DNA of 64,000 bases from contig AP025045.1 in the NCBI GenBank assembly GCA_036186865.1, positions 19,879,211 to 19,943,210 of the forward strand, read 5' to 3'. The position numbers were made by a program, and so were the translations under genes. How positions within the stretch are numbered: position 1 is the stretch's first letter; the number at the start of each line of letters is the position of its first letter. A model generated the notes under the pieces. That model made no database searches. It worked only from the letters and a program-made list of their open reading frames with translations, and was not told where the DNA came from. Positions 1-11,557 of the stretch are shown in pieces. The DNA is from Eustoma russellianum. Taxonomy: Eukaryota > Streptophyta > Magnoliopsida > Gentianales > Gentianaceae.

Positions 1-1858
1 CTTCAAGCCATTCTATCCAAGAGTCAAGCTAAAGGAAGATTCTAGCTTATTCAAGTATACTCTAGACAATCTTGACTTATTTGTGAAGTGTATGCTTGAA
101 TGACTAGCCATTTTTAAGTTATGAATCTTAGTTGAAGATTCTAAGTACAAGACATGAGAACCTAGTTGTTATGAAGAAAAGTATTGGCATGATTGAATGA
201 CATACTATATGAATGTATTATGTTCTCAAACTTGAATATGATATAAGATCTAATATCCATAAGAATAGGCTGTTTTGGTGATTATTTGAAAGATGATTTA
301 GTCTTGCTAAGAATAGATTTGAAGAAGTGTAAAATGTATACATGCGTGTGCTATGTATGTGTGTTTGCAGGGCTGTTTTGACATGACTCATGTACAGCTT
401 ATCTATGGTTTAAAGAATGTTATAAGGCTTGGAATGATGATTTTAAAGTGTGTATTTGATGGTTAGTATGTTATTTTAAGGAATGAAGTTGGTTGGAAAT
501 TGCTTGAACAATACAAAGTGATGAAATGCTGGAATTACTGGAGCTGGACAGTTTTGAGTAGCAAGTTGTTTGGCTCAAAAAGAATCATAGGAACGTGCAA
601 ATGAGCTGATTTTTGGTATGATGATAATTGGATGTGTGTAGTAAATCTGTGAGTTGGAATTTTGGTAAAAGGACTTGTGGTTTGGTCACAATGAAATTTT
701 TGGTAAAACTGGTCATTTCAGATTCTGCATGTACCTAGTTTTGGAAAAATAATTAGATGACCCTTCTAAACTTATGGGATTGTATTGGAATTTTTATGGT
801 AATTACTTAAGACATAGATGAACATGTCCATACAAAGGAATTAGCTTGGAACCACTGTGTTGAGGGTTAACAACTGAGTTGAAATTCGTGATACAAAACT
901 GGTACTGGAACAGGACAGTTTTGAGTAGCAAATTGTTTGGCCTGAAAGATAACCTTAGGAGCGTGCAAATGAGCTGATTTTTGGTATGATGATAACTTGA
1001 TATGTGTAGTAAATCTGAGAGGTAGAATTTCAGTAAAAGGAGTCGTGTCTTGTCCTTAATGAAATGTTTAGTGAGAACTGGTCATTTCAGATTCTGCATG
1101 TACCTAGTTTTGGAAAATACTTAAATGCCCCCTTAAATGTATTGGATTGCCTTGAAATTTTTACAGTACTTACCTAAGACATATATGTACATGTTCATGT
1201 AAAAAGATCAGCTTAAAACCACCATTTTGAAGGTTAATAACTGAGTTGAAGTTAGTGGTACAAAACTGGAAAACAGGACAGTTTAATGACATGAGTTGTA
1301 AGGCTTTGATCTTGTTCATTTAGGCTTGAATGTGATGTTTGGCCATATGAATATTGTTCCATGGTATGTTAGCTATGTTTTTAAGTGATGGCCCAAATTG
1401 AATAAGGTTTTATTATACATGAAACTGAGGTAAGACGGGTACTGTCCTGCTGATTTCAGCAGTACCCCTTGATGGTAATTTGATGTTTTGAGAACTTTAG
1501 ACATTTCGGAATGATACGAAATTTTTATGGCATATGTCTAAGACTCCATTATGCATATGTGTGGCATGAGTTTATGAAAATGAGACCTGAATTGATGAGC
1601 ATGATGATGTATGAACAGAATATTATTGCTGGACAGTTTTCCGGCTTAAGAGACAAGTCCGTGTAGGCTTGTTATGATGTGTTTGTCCACGAGTTGCATG
1701 TTACATATCATGCATTGTATTGTCCATGTTCATACGAATTATGAGACTGATTTTTATGTCAAAGATTGATGAGAAAGCGCCTTTTTGAAAAGAAGTTTTC
1801 AGTTTGTGAAAGGAAGACTCCTACGGTACCATTTAATTTTGGCCAGCATAACCCGCTC

Positions 1859-2111
1859 CAGATCCGGGGTTAATTGATCTGATGATGATTATGACCGTTC
1901 AGGCCCAGAGAGGATAGACCTGATTATGATGATTATGACTGTTCAGGCCCGGAGAGAATAGACCTGATTATGATGATTTATGACCGTACATGTCTGGAGA
2001 GAATAGACCTGATGATGATGATTACTTGTATGACCATTTTCAGATCCGGACATAATAGATCTGAAGGGAATGGTATGACCGCCTTAGATCCGAATATAAT
2101 AGATCTGAATA
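1859..2111 (+). repeat. Hairpin minisatellite in LTR copy a
   Basis: Five to six tandem units of about 40-55 bp carry a short inverted repeat around an 11-nt loop. The first is CAGATC / GATCTG (1859-1881). The best is TTCAGATC (2039-2046) paired with GATCTGAA (2058-2065). Units between them read CAGGCC / GACCTG with loop CGGAGAGAATA and contain one C-A mismatch. Confidence 0.75.
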
Positions 2112-2362
2112 CTCATTTCTCTTGTTTTATTGACGATGATGTTTTTGAAAGAAAGAACGAAAGAACTTATCCTCATTTTATCATGATGCATCACATGTGC
2201 ATACTCATACATGCTGGATTTCATAGCTAGTCGAATGATTGATGTACTGTTACTTAGGCTATGATGTTATGATTTAATATCTCCTAAGTTATGATCTTAA
2301 TGTGATTTCTTGTCTTATAAGTTATGATCTTATTTCCTTACTGGTAATGGATTGAAGGTCAG

Positions 2363-2542
2363 GTATGTTGTGAATCCAAACTTTTTGGGGTTTGGTTCTT
2401 GTGTATACTTTCCATTTAATTCATGATTGTTTATGGTATACTTGCTGGTGACTTTGTCACTCACCCATTATTTTTCCTCCCGGAGCCTGCAGGAAACAGG
2501 GTCGAGTGGATCGATGACGAACCTAGGGTTCCCTATCCATAG
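2363..2542 (+). other. Intron-like segment plus conserved mini-ORF tail, LTR copy a
   Basis: A donor-like CAG|GTATGT at 2363 is followed by the dyad GTGAC-TTT-GTCAC, a branch-like CTCAC, a pyrimidine tract and an acceptor region. Here the acceptor AG seen in the other copies reads GG (CTCCCGG). From 2483 the frame reads EPAGNR-VEWIDDEPRVPYP and stops at TAG 2540-2542. The same peptide ending occurs in all seven LTR 3' ends of this family in the window. Function is unknown and no known family was recognised. Confidence 0.55.
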
Positions 2543-2850
2543 GCGTGCGAAAGAGGATAACCTCAGGACTTAGTATGATGACTTATGTTTGATGAACTTA
2601 TGATGGGATTTTAAATTTGGACATCTCTTTTATTTTGTGGACATGGATGTAGACGATGTTATGAATTTTCGGCATGTTTTTATTTAAAAGTTTTTATTCT
2701 GCCGCACTTTTTGCATACTTGACGATGTGTAAGAAGGAAAGTCCATTTTCTTATTATGGACTACGATATGTTATGAATCGACGTCTGGTACTCTCCGTAG
2801 TAAAGTACGGCGGGTGCACCGTACGCGGCGAGCCGGTGCGGGGCACTACA

Positions 2851-3013
2851 GTCAAGGGCCTAAATTTTTTTTTCCAGTCTAAGTCCTTCTAGTCTAAGGT
2901 CAACTCTCTTCTAGGATCATGACTTAGGTCTAAGATCAAACTTAGATTTCTAAAATCATAACATAATTCTATATTCTGCCCGAATCTAGAGCCTCAGCTC
3001 TGATACTACCACT
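2851..3013 (-). other. Leader with degenerate Met-tRNA PBS, downstream of LTR copy b
   Basis: On the minus strand, LTR copy b ends at 3014 and is followed by a PBS-like GTATCAGAGC (plus positions about 2997-3013). The start of a gypsy 5' leader follows, collinear with 6719-6916. It stops at 2850, where the oppositely oriented LTR copy a begins, so only about 160 bp of leader remain. Confidence 0.65.
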
Positions 3014-3323
3014 TGTATCACCCCGCACCGGCTTGCCGCATACACTGTGCCCGCCGTACTTCACTACGGAGAGTACCAGACGTCGATTCATAACATATCA
3101 TAGTCCATAACAAAGTACATGGATTTTCATGCTTACACATCATCAAGTAAGCAAATACTGAGGCAGAATTAAAAACTTCTAAATAATAACATGCCGAACA
3201 TTCATAACATCGTCTACATAAATGTCCATCAAAATAAAAGAGATGTCCAATTTCAAATCCCATCATAAGTTCATCAAACATAAGTCATCATACTAAGTCC
3301 TGCAGCTATCCTCTCTCGCACGC

Positions 3324-3506
3324 CTATGGATAGAGGACCCTAGGCTCGTCATCGATCCACTCGACCCTGTTTCCTGCAGGCTCTGGGAGGAAAAAATAAT
3401 AGGGTGAGTGACAATGTCACTAGCAAGTATACCATAAATAATCATGAATTACGTGGATGGTACACACAAGAACCATAACCCCAAAAGGTTTGGATTCGCA
3501 ACATAC
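3324..3506 (-). other. Intron-like segment plus mini-ORF tail, LTR copy b
   Basis: On the minus strand, donor CAG|GTATGTTG lies at 3506. The dyad GTGAC-ATT-GTCAC, branch-like CTCAC and acceptor CTCCCAG|AG (3384-3383) follow. The downstream frame reads EPAGNRVEWIDDEPRVLYP and ends in TAG (3326-3324). The implied intron is 124 bp. Confidence 0.6.
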
Positions 3507-3761
3507 CTGACTTTCAACTCATCATTTGTAAGGACATAGGATTATAGCTTAAGAGACAAGGAATCATATTAAGATCATAAATTAGGAGATATTAATCATA
3601 TCATCATAGCTAAGTATTAATACATCATTTATTCGACTAGGCATAGAAAATGCAGTATGTATGCGCATGTACATGTGATGCGTCATGACAAAAATGAGGA
3701 AAAGTTCTTTCGTTCTTTCTTTCAAAATATCATCGTAAATAAAACGAGAGGAGTGAGTATT

Positions 3762-4011
3762 CAGATCTATTATATCCGGATCTGAGGAGGTCATAGTATT
3801 CCCTTCAGATCTATTATGTCCGGATCTGAAAACGGTCATGCAACCAATCATCGTCATCTGGTCTATTCTCTCCTGACCTGTACGGTCATAAATCAACATT
3901 ATCGGGTCTATTCTCTCCGAGCCTGAACGGTCATAATAATCATAACCAGGTCTATTCTCTCCAGGCCTGTACGGTCATAATCATCAATAGATTAATTAAC
4001 CCCGGATCTAG
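3762..4011 (-). repeat. Hairpin minisatellite in LTR copy b
   Basis: About six units occur here. Two have perfect CAGATC / GATCTG arms with 11-nt loops (near 3762-3784 and 3805-3828). Others carry CAGG...CCTG-type arms with the CGGAGAGAATA-like loop. Confidence 0.7.
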
Positions 4012-6718
4012 AGCGGGTTATGCTGGCCTGAATCAATGGTACCAATTGGAGTCGTTCTTTTCAAAACTGAAATCTTTTCTTTAAAAGCGCTTTTCCATCG
4101 ATCTTTGTCATAAAATAAGTTTCATAAATCATGCAAAGGATGATGATGCAATGTATGACGTGCAATATGGAATTCATGACTAGATGCATCACATAATACT
4201 CATCCGGCCTTGTTCTTTAAGGTGGAAAAATTTCCAGAATTAATGTTCTGTTCATGCGGCCTCAAACCTCCTAATTTCGGCCCATTTTTATGATCTAATG
4301 ACATCATATGCATAATGGAGTCTTATCTACTTGACATAAAAATTTCGTAACGATTCAAGACATATAAAACCCTCAAATCATTAAATTACCAAAAAGGGTA
4401 TTGTTGAATCCAGCAGCACAGTACCCATCTTTTACCTTTCTTTCAAGCCCATAACATTTTACTTAATTTGGGCCAATACCTGGAAAACATAGTAGACATA
4501 CCAAGAAATAATATTCATAAGCCCATTAGCACTTACAAGTCCAAATTTGAAATAATAAGGCCTTAACTCATGTCATAATTCTGTCCTGTTTTCTAGCTTT
4601 GCACTGCTAACTTCAACTTAAGTGTTGACCTTGAAAACGGTGGTTCCAAGCTGATTTATTTATATGGAATGTTCATATATGTCTTAAGTGGTTACCATAA
4701 AAATTCCAGAGCAATCCAATGGGTTTAAGGTGGTCATTTAATTATTTTCCTAAATCCAGGTACATGCATAATCTGGAATGACCAGCTTTTACTAAAAATA
4801 TTATTGCAAATAAACCACAAGTCCTTTTGCCAAAATTCCAACTCACATATTTAATAAACACACAAGGTTACAATCCTACCATAAATCAGCTCATTTGCAC
4901 GTTTCTGAGGTCAATTTTCGGGTCTTACAACACGTCACTTGAATCTGCCCTGTTCAAGTAATTTTTCCATTGCGTCACTTTTCTTGCTAAATGTGTACTA
5001 ACTAATCTTATTCCCCTAAAATGACTTAATAGCCATCAAATACACTTTTTAACATAGTCATTGTAGGTTCTAATACATTCTATAGGATGCACACTAATCA
5101 CTTCAAAAACAGTTTGGAACTTATACGTAACACACATTGATATTGCACATTTTGTACGTACTAAAGTCTACCTTTGGCACATCTAATTTGTATGCCCCGT
5201 AATCCCCAAAATAGTCCGTTTCTTACATGTTAAAGGGCTTATATTTTGTTTTCATAATGAACATAATACTCCTAAGTCATAAAACATTCAAACATACAAT
5301 CTTCTATATATCATTTACCCTGCAAAACATATTCTTTAAAAAGAACCATTGTTCATCCCTACCTCTTCCTTCAACCGTCCCCCTTACTTGGTAAGAAGAG
5401 AGATTTTTCCATATTTATCTTAGACATATAACAGATTCACCTTCAATGTAGGCAAAGAATACATCTTTAGAAGGATTTCACACATGCAAACCACTTTTCC
5501 TTAAGGAACACTAAGTTCTCATGCTTCAATCTTAATACTTTCCAACTAAGATCTTAATAATAACTAGTCATTCAAGCATATACTCTCATACATAAGGCAA
5601 GAGCATTTAGCGTATACTTGCCTCTTTGGGTCTTAGAGCTTTCTTCTAGCTTGAACTTGTTTGAAACAATTGAAGTTTCCTCCAACCTCTTCCTAATATA
5701 CACGGTTTTTGGAAGAATAGTGGAGATAGATGTTAGTCATTATTTAATCATACAATAAAACTTAGTTTGAGGCTATATTGTCTTACCAATTTGAAGCTTG
5801 AGTGGGGGTTGAGATGAATTCAACCCACTAAGAAGCTAACCTCACTTAGTGTCTTGAAAATCTTCACCTAAGGACAATTTGGAGGCCACGGTTTCAACAA
5901 GGAAGAAGATACCGTGTGAGCTTCACCATTTGAAGTATGGAATTCACTAGAGAAGGTTAGTATGTGACTTACATAGACAAGACTTGAACTTGAAGATGGT
6001 TCTTGGATCTCCTTGGCTCAAGGTTGGCAGTGTGTTTTTAGGGAAAGGAGAGGGAAAGATTTTTGCTACTTGCTTGGTAATTTCTTTAGGAGTTAGTAGA
6101 TTAAAGATGGATTAAGAGGCTCTTTATTAAAAAAGAAGAAGAAACCTCCTTGGTAGGGGGAAGGGCCGGCACACGCCAGAGGGATAGGGGAGACAAGGTG
6201 CATGAAAAGTAACACTTAGTTACTTTTGTCTCACATGCTTGTTTTTCCCCAATTATTTTTTCCTTGATTTTTTTCTTAACAATTTAAAAAAAGAAATACC
6301 ATGAGCCTTCTAGAACCCATGGGGGCCGAATGTAGTGGGGTTGGGAGGGTTTATTTGTTTTATTTCTCATATTTTCATAATTCATGTTGGTATAATTACC
6401 CCACTTCTTGAAATCCCTAATTGCTTTTGGGCTTGTTTTAAGAAGGCCCTCAGGATTAGCCTAGCTTTTAATTGGAAGGACATTCCAAGGACCTTTAAGG
6501 CCTTAGGGCCGAAACCTGTAAAGGTCTTTGGGGTGAATTGGTCGCTTCACATAGTCCATAATTCATGCTTGAATTGTTATTATACCATATTTGCTTTAAC
6601 ATAAATTTAATTAAAGAAGTAATCATAAAACTTAGTAAAATGTACTTGAAGATGCAACTTTTCATTAATCCACTTATACAAGTCTCAAGTACAATAAGAT
6701 TTTACGCTGGGTACAACA

Positions 6719-6916
6719 CATCTTACGTTAGAGATCCGAATTTAATAAGGCAGGATTAATTAGTAAATTATATCCTAAACTGGTCTAAGTGGTCCGAGTC
6801 TAAGTCCATCACTCTTCTAAGATCACGACTTAGGTCTAAGATCAAACTTAGATTCTAAGATCATAACTTAGTTCTATGTTCTGTCCGAAATCTAGAGCCT
6901 GGGCTCTGATACCACC
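6719..6916 (-). other. Gypsy leader with PBS between LTR copies c and b
   Basis: Minus-strand reading from 6916 gives GG then TGGTATCAGAGC (plus 6903-6914), the primer-binding site complementary to initiator Met-tRNA, directly after the LTR end at 6917. About 185 bp of leader follow. It shares a run of AGTCTAAGTCC- and AAGATCA-rich sequence with 2851-3013, and then the next LTR begins at 6718. There is no gag-pol and no clear polypurine tract before that LTR, so the internal region has been almost entirely lost. Confidence 0.75.
6903..6914 (-). promoter_or_regulatory. Primer-binding site (initiator Met-tRNA)
   Basis: TGGTATCAGAGC on the minus strand, two bases after the LTR end at 6917. This is the standard Met-tRNA PBS of plant LTR elements. 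Confidence 0.8.
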
Positions 6917-7234
6917 TGTAGCGCCCCGCACCCGGACCTCGTCCGAATACGGTGCACCCGCCGTACTTCACTAAGGGGAGTACAAAGCGTCATGCGTAAC
7001 ATGCCAAAATCCATCACTTAAGTCATGGACTCTCATGCTAAAATTTAACATGGTAGTAACATTTAGGCAGAATTAAAACTTTAAAATAAACATGCATTCC
7101 GGAATATTAAGTGCCCAAAATAGTAGTCCAAAAAAACAAGATAAACTAAAATCCCAAAGTGTCCAACATAGTTCATAGTACAACAACATATCAGCACAAA
7201 AGTTTTTAGGCATGATCTCCTCTTGTCTCCTTGA

Positions 7235-7421
7235 CTATGGGTACGACACTTTTGGCTCATCCTCGATCCATTCAACCTTAGCATTCACTGGCTCTGGGGG
7301 AAAAATAAAGGTGTGAGTGATAAAAATCACCCAGGAAGCATACAATAAACTACCATGAAATAAATAAAGAATCATAACATGAATGGAAAAACCCCAAAGT
7401 ACCTCAAATGTTAATTCATAC
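7235..7421 (-). other. Intron-like segment plus mini-ORF tail, LTR copy c
   Basis: Minus-strand donor CAG|GTATGAA at 7421; dyad GTGAT-TTTT-ATCAC, whose arms differ from the GTGAC/GTCAC of other copies but still pair; branch-like CTCAC; tract and acceptor TTTTTCCCCCAG|AG at 7295-7294. The frame then reads EPVNAKVEWIEDEPKVSYP and stops at TAG (7237-7235). The implied intron is 128 bp. This copy also happens to be open across the intron for 76 codons. Confidence 0.6.
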
Positions 7422-7624
7422 CTGACCTTTAATCTTTGTTCTGCTTGAAGATATAGCCTAGCCATAATTTAAGTAATACAATACTGATAATATCATATTC
7501 CTCCTAACTTAATCGTTCTAACATGCAATGTGCACATGAAATATGCAGGATGCAGTGCATGATGTCATGTCATGTCAAAATCATCATTTGGTCCTATAAA
7601 GTAATGTATCAGAAAACAGAGTGT

Positions 7625-7836
7625 CAGATTAATTAACCCCGGATCTGGACGGGTCTAGAACATGTCATCAGACCAATTAACCTTGGGTCTGGGATGGGTC
7701 CAGAACATATCATTAGGCCGATTAACCTCGGGCCTGTATCGGGTCTAGAACATATCATCGGACAAATTAACCCCTAGTACGGAATGGGTCCAGAACTTAT
7801 CATATCATCAGACCTGTTAACCCCGGGTCTAGAATC
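7625..7836 (-). repeat. Hairpin minisatellite in LTR copy c
   Basis: Five units of about 45-50 bp, with arms CAGACC / GGTCTG and AGGCC / GGCCT and one degenerate unit. The 11-nt loop reads CGGGGTTAATT-like on the LTR sense strand. Confidence 0.7.
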
Positions 7837-10661
7837 GGGTTATGAGCATGCTTAGCTGCAAGGAAATCATAAAACCTTTCTTTTGAAAATCATGGGACCA
7901 TAAACAACTTACATGCATAACAAAAACTTGCTTGCTTGAAAAGAGCTTGTGTGCATATAGAAAACTTAGAAAATCAATTTCATGATGCACGTGATCATGC
8001 GTGATACATGGGATGAAATGCGATGTAAGTCGTGGCATAGATCATCTTATATTTACATAGAACACGACATAGACATAATTCCCATGAGCTGGAAATTTTC
8101 CAGGATTCACGTTCTGTTCATGAGTCCTCTAATATAACAAATCGGGCCCATTTTTATAATGTTTTGCTTTACACATGAATAATGGGGTCCCATCTACATG
8201 CCATAAAATTTTCGTGACATTTAAAGATGAATAAGACCCTTAAATCGTTAAATAGCTAAAAAGTGTACTGCTGAATCCAACAGTAAAGTACCCATCTTTT
8301 TCTTAATTTCCAAGACCATAAAATCTTAATTAAATTGGGCCAATACCTGCGAATCACACTAAGCACAACAAGGATTAATATTCATGGGCCCAAACCATTC
8401 ATATAAGTCAAAATCCACAAGATTAAGGCCTCTTAACTTATTCCATAATTCTGTCCAGTTTTCCAGCTTTGTAACGTCAACTTCAGATCAGTAGTTACTC
8501 ATCAAAACGATAATTCCAATTTGATTAATTTACATGGACATGCTCACTTATGTCATAAGTGATTACCATAAAAAGTTTAGAGCAATCCAACGACTTTAAA
8601 GGCGTCATTTAATTACTTTCCCGAAATTTGTCACATGCTGATTTTGGAGTAAATATTTTATTATGGCAAAACCATAATTCCTCTTTCCAAAATTGAAACT
8701 CACATACGCCACAGACATGCAGGGATATCATCCTACCAAAAATCAGCTCATTTTCAGGTTCCTAAGGTTCATTTTCAGGTCACACAATACGCTACAATAA
8801 ACTGCCCTGTTCTAGTAGTTTGGTCTTTTGTCACCTTTTCATATCAAATGTTTACCATCTGACCTTATTCTTATAAAATAGCTTATTTGACACTAAATAC
8901 ACCCCTTTAACATGAATATTCCAGATTTCATAACTTTTGTTAAGTCACATATGTATAACCACAAAACAGTTTGTAACTGACACATAACATTCATCACTCT
9001 TGCTCATTTTGCATTTTATAAAGTCTACCCTTGGTACAACTAATGCATGCATCACCTACCTACCCTCACAGCCCGTTTTCTTGTGCCAAAAAGGAGTCAT
9101 GTCACCTTTCAAATTGAGTACACATACACTTATGTAACAAATCATACAAGCATGCCAAAACAACTTTGTAAAGTCACATATAGCCCACACGCCATTTCAT
9201 ACTCCTCATGCTTAACACAAAATCTATTCTTTGCCAAGAATCAATTTGCTAGTCCATACATCATCCTAAAACAGCCCTCTTATCATATTGCATGTAGTCA
9301 AAGAACTTATCTTTAGAAGTATTGTTCACAAGCAAGTCATTTTTCTTAAGGAACCACTAAGATCATTTGCTTGACACTTAGTACCTTCAACTAAACTTCA
9401 TATCCTAATAATAACTAATCATTCAAGTCATCAACTCCTTAAATAAGTCATGAGAGTCTAGAGTATACATGCCTCTTCAAGCTAGAACATTTTCTTAGCT
9501 TCAATCTTGGATGAAATGAGTTGAAATTTTCCTCCACTACCTCCATGAAGCACACGGTTTTGAGGGAGGAAAAAGGAAAATGTTAGCTACCATTTTAAAT
9601 GAAAATAGAGCTAACTTGATGCTAGATTTACTTACCAAGATGAGGTTTTGAATGGAGCTTGAGAGGAACTACAACTATCAAGAGCTTGCACCACTTAAAA
9701 GATTGAAAAACTTGTACCTAGTGACCATAGAGGTCACGGGTTTGGGTAGGAAAAAGGAACCAAGTGAGCTTCATTCTTTGAAATAGAGAATCCACTTAAG
9801 AAGCTTGGAATGAGACTTACCTAGATGCTTCTTTGAGCTTGAAAATGGAAGTAGTGTTGAATCTCTCAGCTCCAAAAAAGGGGGGCGTGTAGTAGGGGGG
9901 TTGAAGGAGACGAAAATAGTCTAAGTATTTTCTTTGCTTGGGGGACTTCTTGAGAGAGTACAAGATGAAGATGGATGGAAGCTTCTAGCTAATTTAAAGA
10001 GGACTTAATGGTGTGAATGGGGAGGGAGCCGGCGCATGGAAGGGGGAAAGAGACGAGGGTTTCATGAAAAATGAGAAAGTAGTCTTGAACTTGTGAAGGG
10101 GTAGCTTTTGCCTCCCATGCTTGCTTCACTTTTTACTATTTAATTATTTTCTCTCTTGCATGCTTGTTTCACTTTTTATTATTTAATTATAATCTAACTA
10201 AATAGTTTAAACAGTAGAAGTGGACTAGAATAATGGAGAGGGTTCTAGAAACCCCTTGGGTTTGGCCGAAATCTTGGGGCCTTGGGGAGAGTATTTTTGT
10301 CTTTTCATATTTTTCATAACTCATACTTTTATAATTATACTATTATTTATATTATCTAATTTCTTGTTTATGATTTTAGGTTTGCTTTTGTGAAGACCAT
10401 TTAGGTTAGTCTTCTTATTATAAAAAGGAAAATATTCTAAGGCCCTTCAATGTCTTGTGGCCGAAATCCCTAGGCTTTTGAGGGGCAAAATGGTCATTTC
10501 ACATAATTTATGACATCTACTTGTATAATTATATAGTAATCATCTTAATAGAATTTAAGTAAGGAAGCACTGGTATAACTTTAATAAAATGTACTTGGAA
10601 GAATTGATTTTCATTATCCACATCATTATTGTTTCAAGTACAGTGCGGTTGGGGTACAACA

Positions 10662-10933
10662 ATGATTCCTCATATAGTACATGTACGACATAAAACATCA
10701 TGAACATATGTACATGTGCTAACGGTGACGCATTATGACTGAGATACCGTGTCCCAGACCCGGTGTTACACTCAGCGATAACGTGAACATGGGCCCCTGA
10801 CACCTACCAATCCGGTCCTGATGTCTGGATATCGCTTCAACATAACATAACATAATCATGAACATGAACAAACATAACATATCATGTCTCATTAGAATCA
10901 TTCCTCTCGTGTTTATTATTCATACGTTGTATG
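10662..10933. other. Unassigned 270 bp between gypsy and copia LTRs
   Basis: No gene is seen. It contains repeated CATAACATAAC-like and ACATGAACA-like short words. The stretch GCTAACGGTGACGCATTATGAC resembles, with two or three changes, a stretch at 18037-18066 in the other unassigned region, so both may be remnants of one further repeat. Confidence 0.4.
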
Positions 10934-11220
10934 TGTTGAGAAAGAGGATTTGAGTGATTTTCAAATGCATGATTTAAATGCTACGTGTTTACGAAATGCG
11001 TGAATAAATTATTACTTGACACGTGATAAACATGCTTTATATGCTTATATATATTGTTGATGTATTAACAAGCCATGGATCATTAAAGCTTACATCATAT
11101 GGCAAACATTTGTTGTCTTTGTAATGTTTTCAGGTGCCATAATTAATGAACTACACTAGTTCATTAAGTGGAGTGGTTAAGTTAATGAACTAACTAGTTC
11201 ATTAAATGGAGACATATTTG
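10934..11220 (+). repeat. 5' fragment of a copia LTR (P1 family)
   Basis: Starts with TGTTGAGAAAGAGG and aligns with the first ~300 bp of the P1 LTR (26061-26358), including the paired AATGAACTA / TAGTTCATT palindromes. It ends abruptly where LINE-1 begins; the rest of the LTR is missing. Confidence 0.75.
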
Positions 11221-11317
11221 ATGGAAGCTATATGGCCAAGTATCGGATTCAGATGCAGATCCGGTAGCTCATGTTGTTCACACAGACACGGCCTCACGTT
11301 CTCAATTTCAGCACCAA

Positions 11318-11557
11318 ATGCAGGAGTCCTTAGATGAGATAAAAAGATGTCTTTCCGCAAGAAAATTGCATTCTTCCAGCATTGACGTGATGCAAAACAG
11401 CTCTGCTGGTGCATCACAAGATTTAGACGGATTTATTCCAGTGGCACCAAGACGCCGACGCCACCATAAACAGGAATTACCGCCAAGGCCTCCTTCTACG
11501 GTTACGACAAGAAGTGCTTCTCGTATGTGTTCCAATCCTGCAAACGCGTTATCATGA
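11318..11557 (+). pseudogene. LINE-1 ORF1 C-terminal remnant
   Basis: An open frame of 79 codons that corresponds to the tail of the LINE nucleic-acid-binding ORF1. It is basic, with an RRRRHH cluster and a proline-rich end. The gag-like domain and zinc knuckle normally upstream are missing. Its stop codon TGA (11555-11557) overlaps the ATG of ORF2 (11554-11556) as ATGA, the same arrangement seen in LINE-2 at 41230-41233. Identification rests on position and on that shared junction, since the sequence itself carries no strong motif. Confidence 0.6.

Larger units (their letters stand above)
1..2850 (+). repeat. Tekay-type Ty3/gypsy LTR (copy a), 5' end outside window
   Basis: This is the 3' part of a plus-strand LTR. 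It ends at 2850 in GGGGCACTACA, matching the ends of the other gypsy LTRs here (GCGGGGCGCTACA). The family is recognised by the terminal GC-rich block (2800-2850), the hairpin minisatellite (1859-2111), the intron-like segment with the VEWI mini-ORF (2363-2542), and collinearity with the other copies. No primer-binding site follows 2850, so it is a solo LTR or a 3' LTR rather than a 5' LTR. Assignment to Tekay/Del rests on element T1 (47515-54711), whose LTR of the same family borders an integrase and chromodomain. No real gene is present; the small ORFs here are repeat-derived. Confidence 0.8.
3014..6718 (-). repeat. Full-length Tekay-type LTR (copy b)
   Basis: Read on the minus strand, the LTR starts at 6718 (TGTTGTACCC) and ends at 3014 (GGGGTGATACA), about 3.7 kb. 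It is collinear with copy c (6917-10661) and carries the hairpin array at 3762-4011 and the intron-like/VEWI block at 3324-3506. A PBS-like sequence and leader follow its 3' end, so it has the context of a 5' LTR. Yet it also lies directly downstream of the leader of copy c. Scattered short ORFs in it are not supported as genes. Confidence 0.85.
6917..10661 (-). repeat. Full-length Tekay-type LTR (copy c), 5' LTR context
   Basis: On the minus strand it starts at 10661 with TGTTGTACCCC and ends at 6917 with GGGGCGCTACA, about 3.75 kb. It is followed by a good PBS. It contains the hairpin array (7625-7836) and the intron-like/VEWI block (7235-7421). The sequence is divergent from copies d and e, so more than one subfamily is present. 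No gene is supported within it. Confidence 0.85.

Noticed and set aside
1970..2230. 86-codon ORF, similar to a 105-codon ORF on the minus strand at 3582-3899
   Set aside because: Both follow the hairpin minisatellite of two related LTRs; the shared residues mirror the repeat units, and other LTR copies have stops and shifts here.
6335..6604. 89-codon plus-strand ORF near the start of LTR copy b
   Set aside because: No domain, antisense to the LTR and not kept in copy c.
6903..6914. tRNA-like hit at Met-tRNA complementary sequences (also 29107 and 57852)
   Set aside because: Only 12 bases match; they are primer-binding sites, and no cloverleaf is present.
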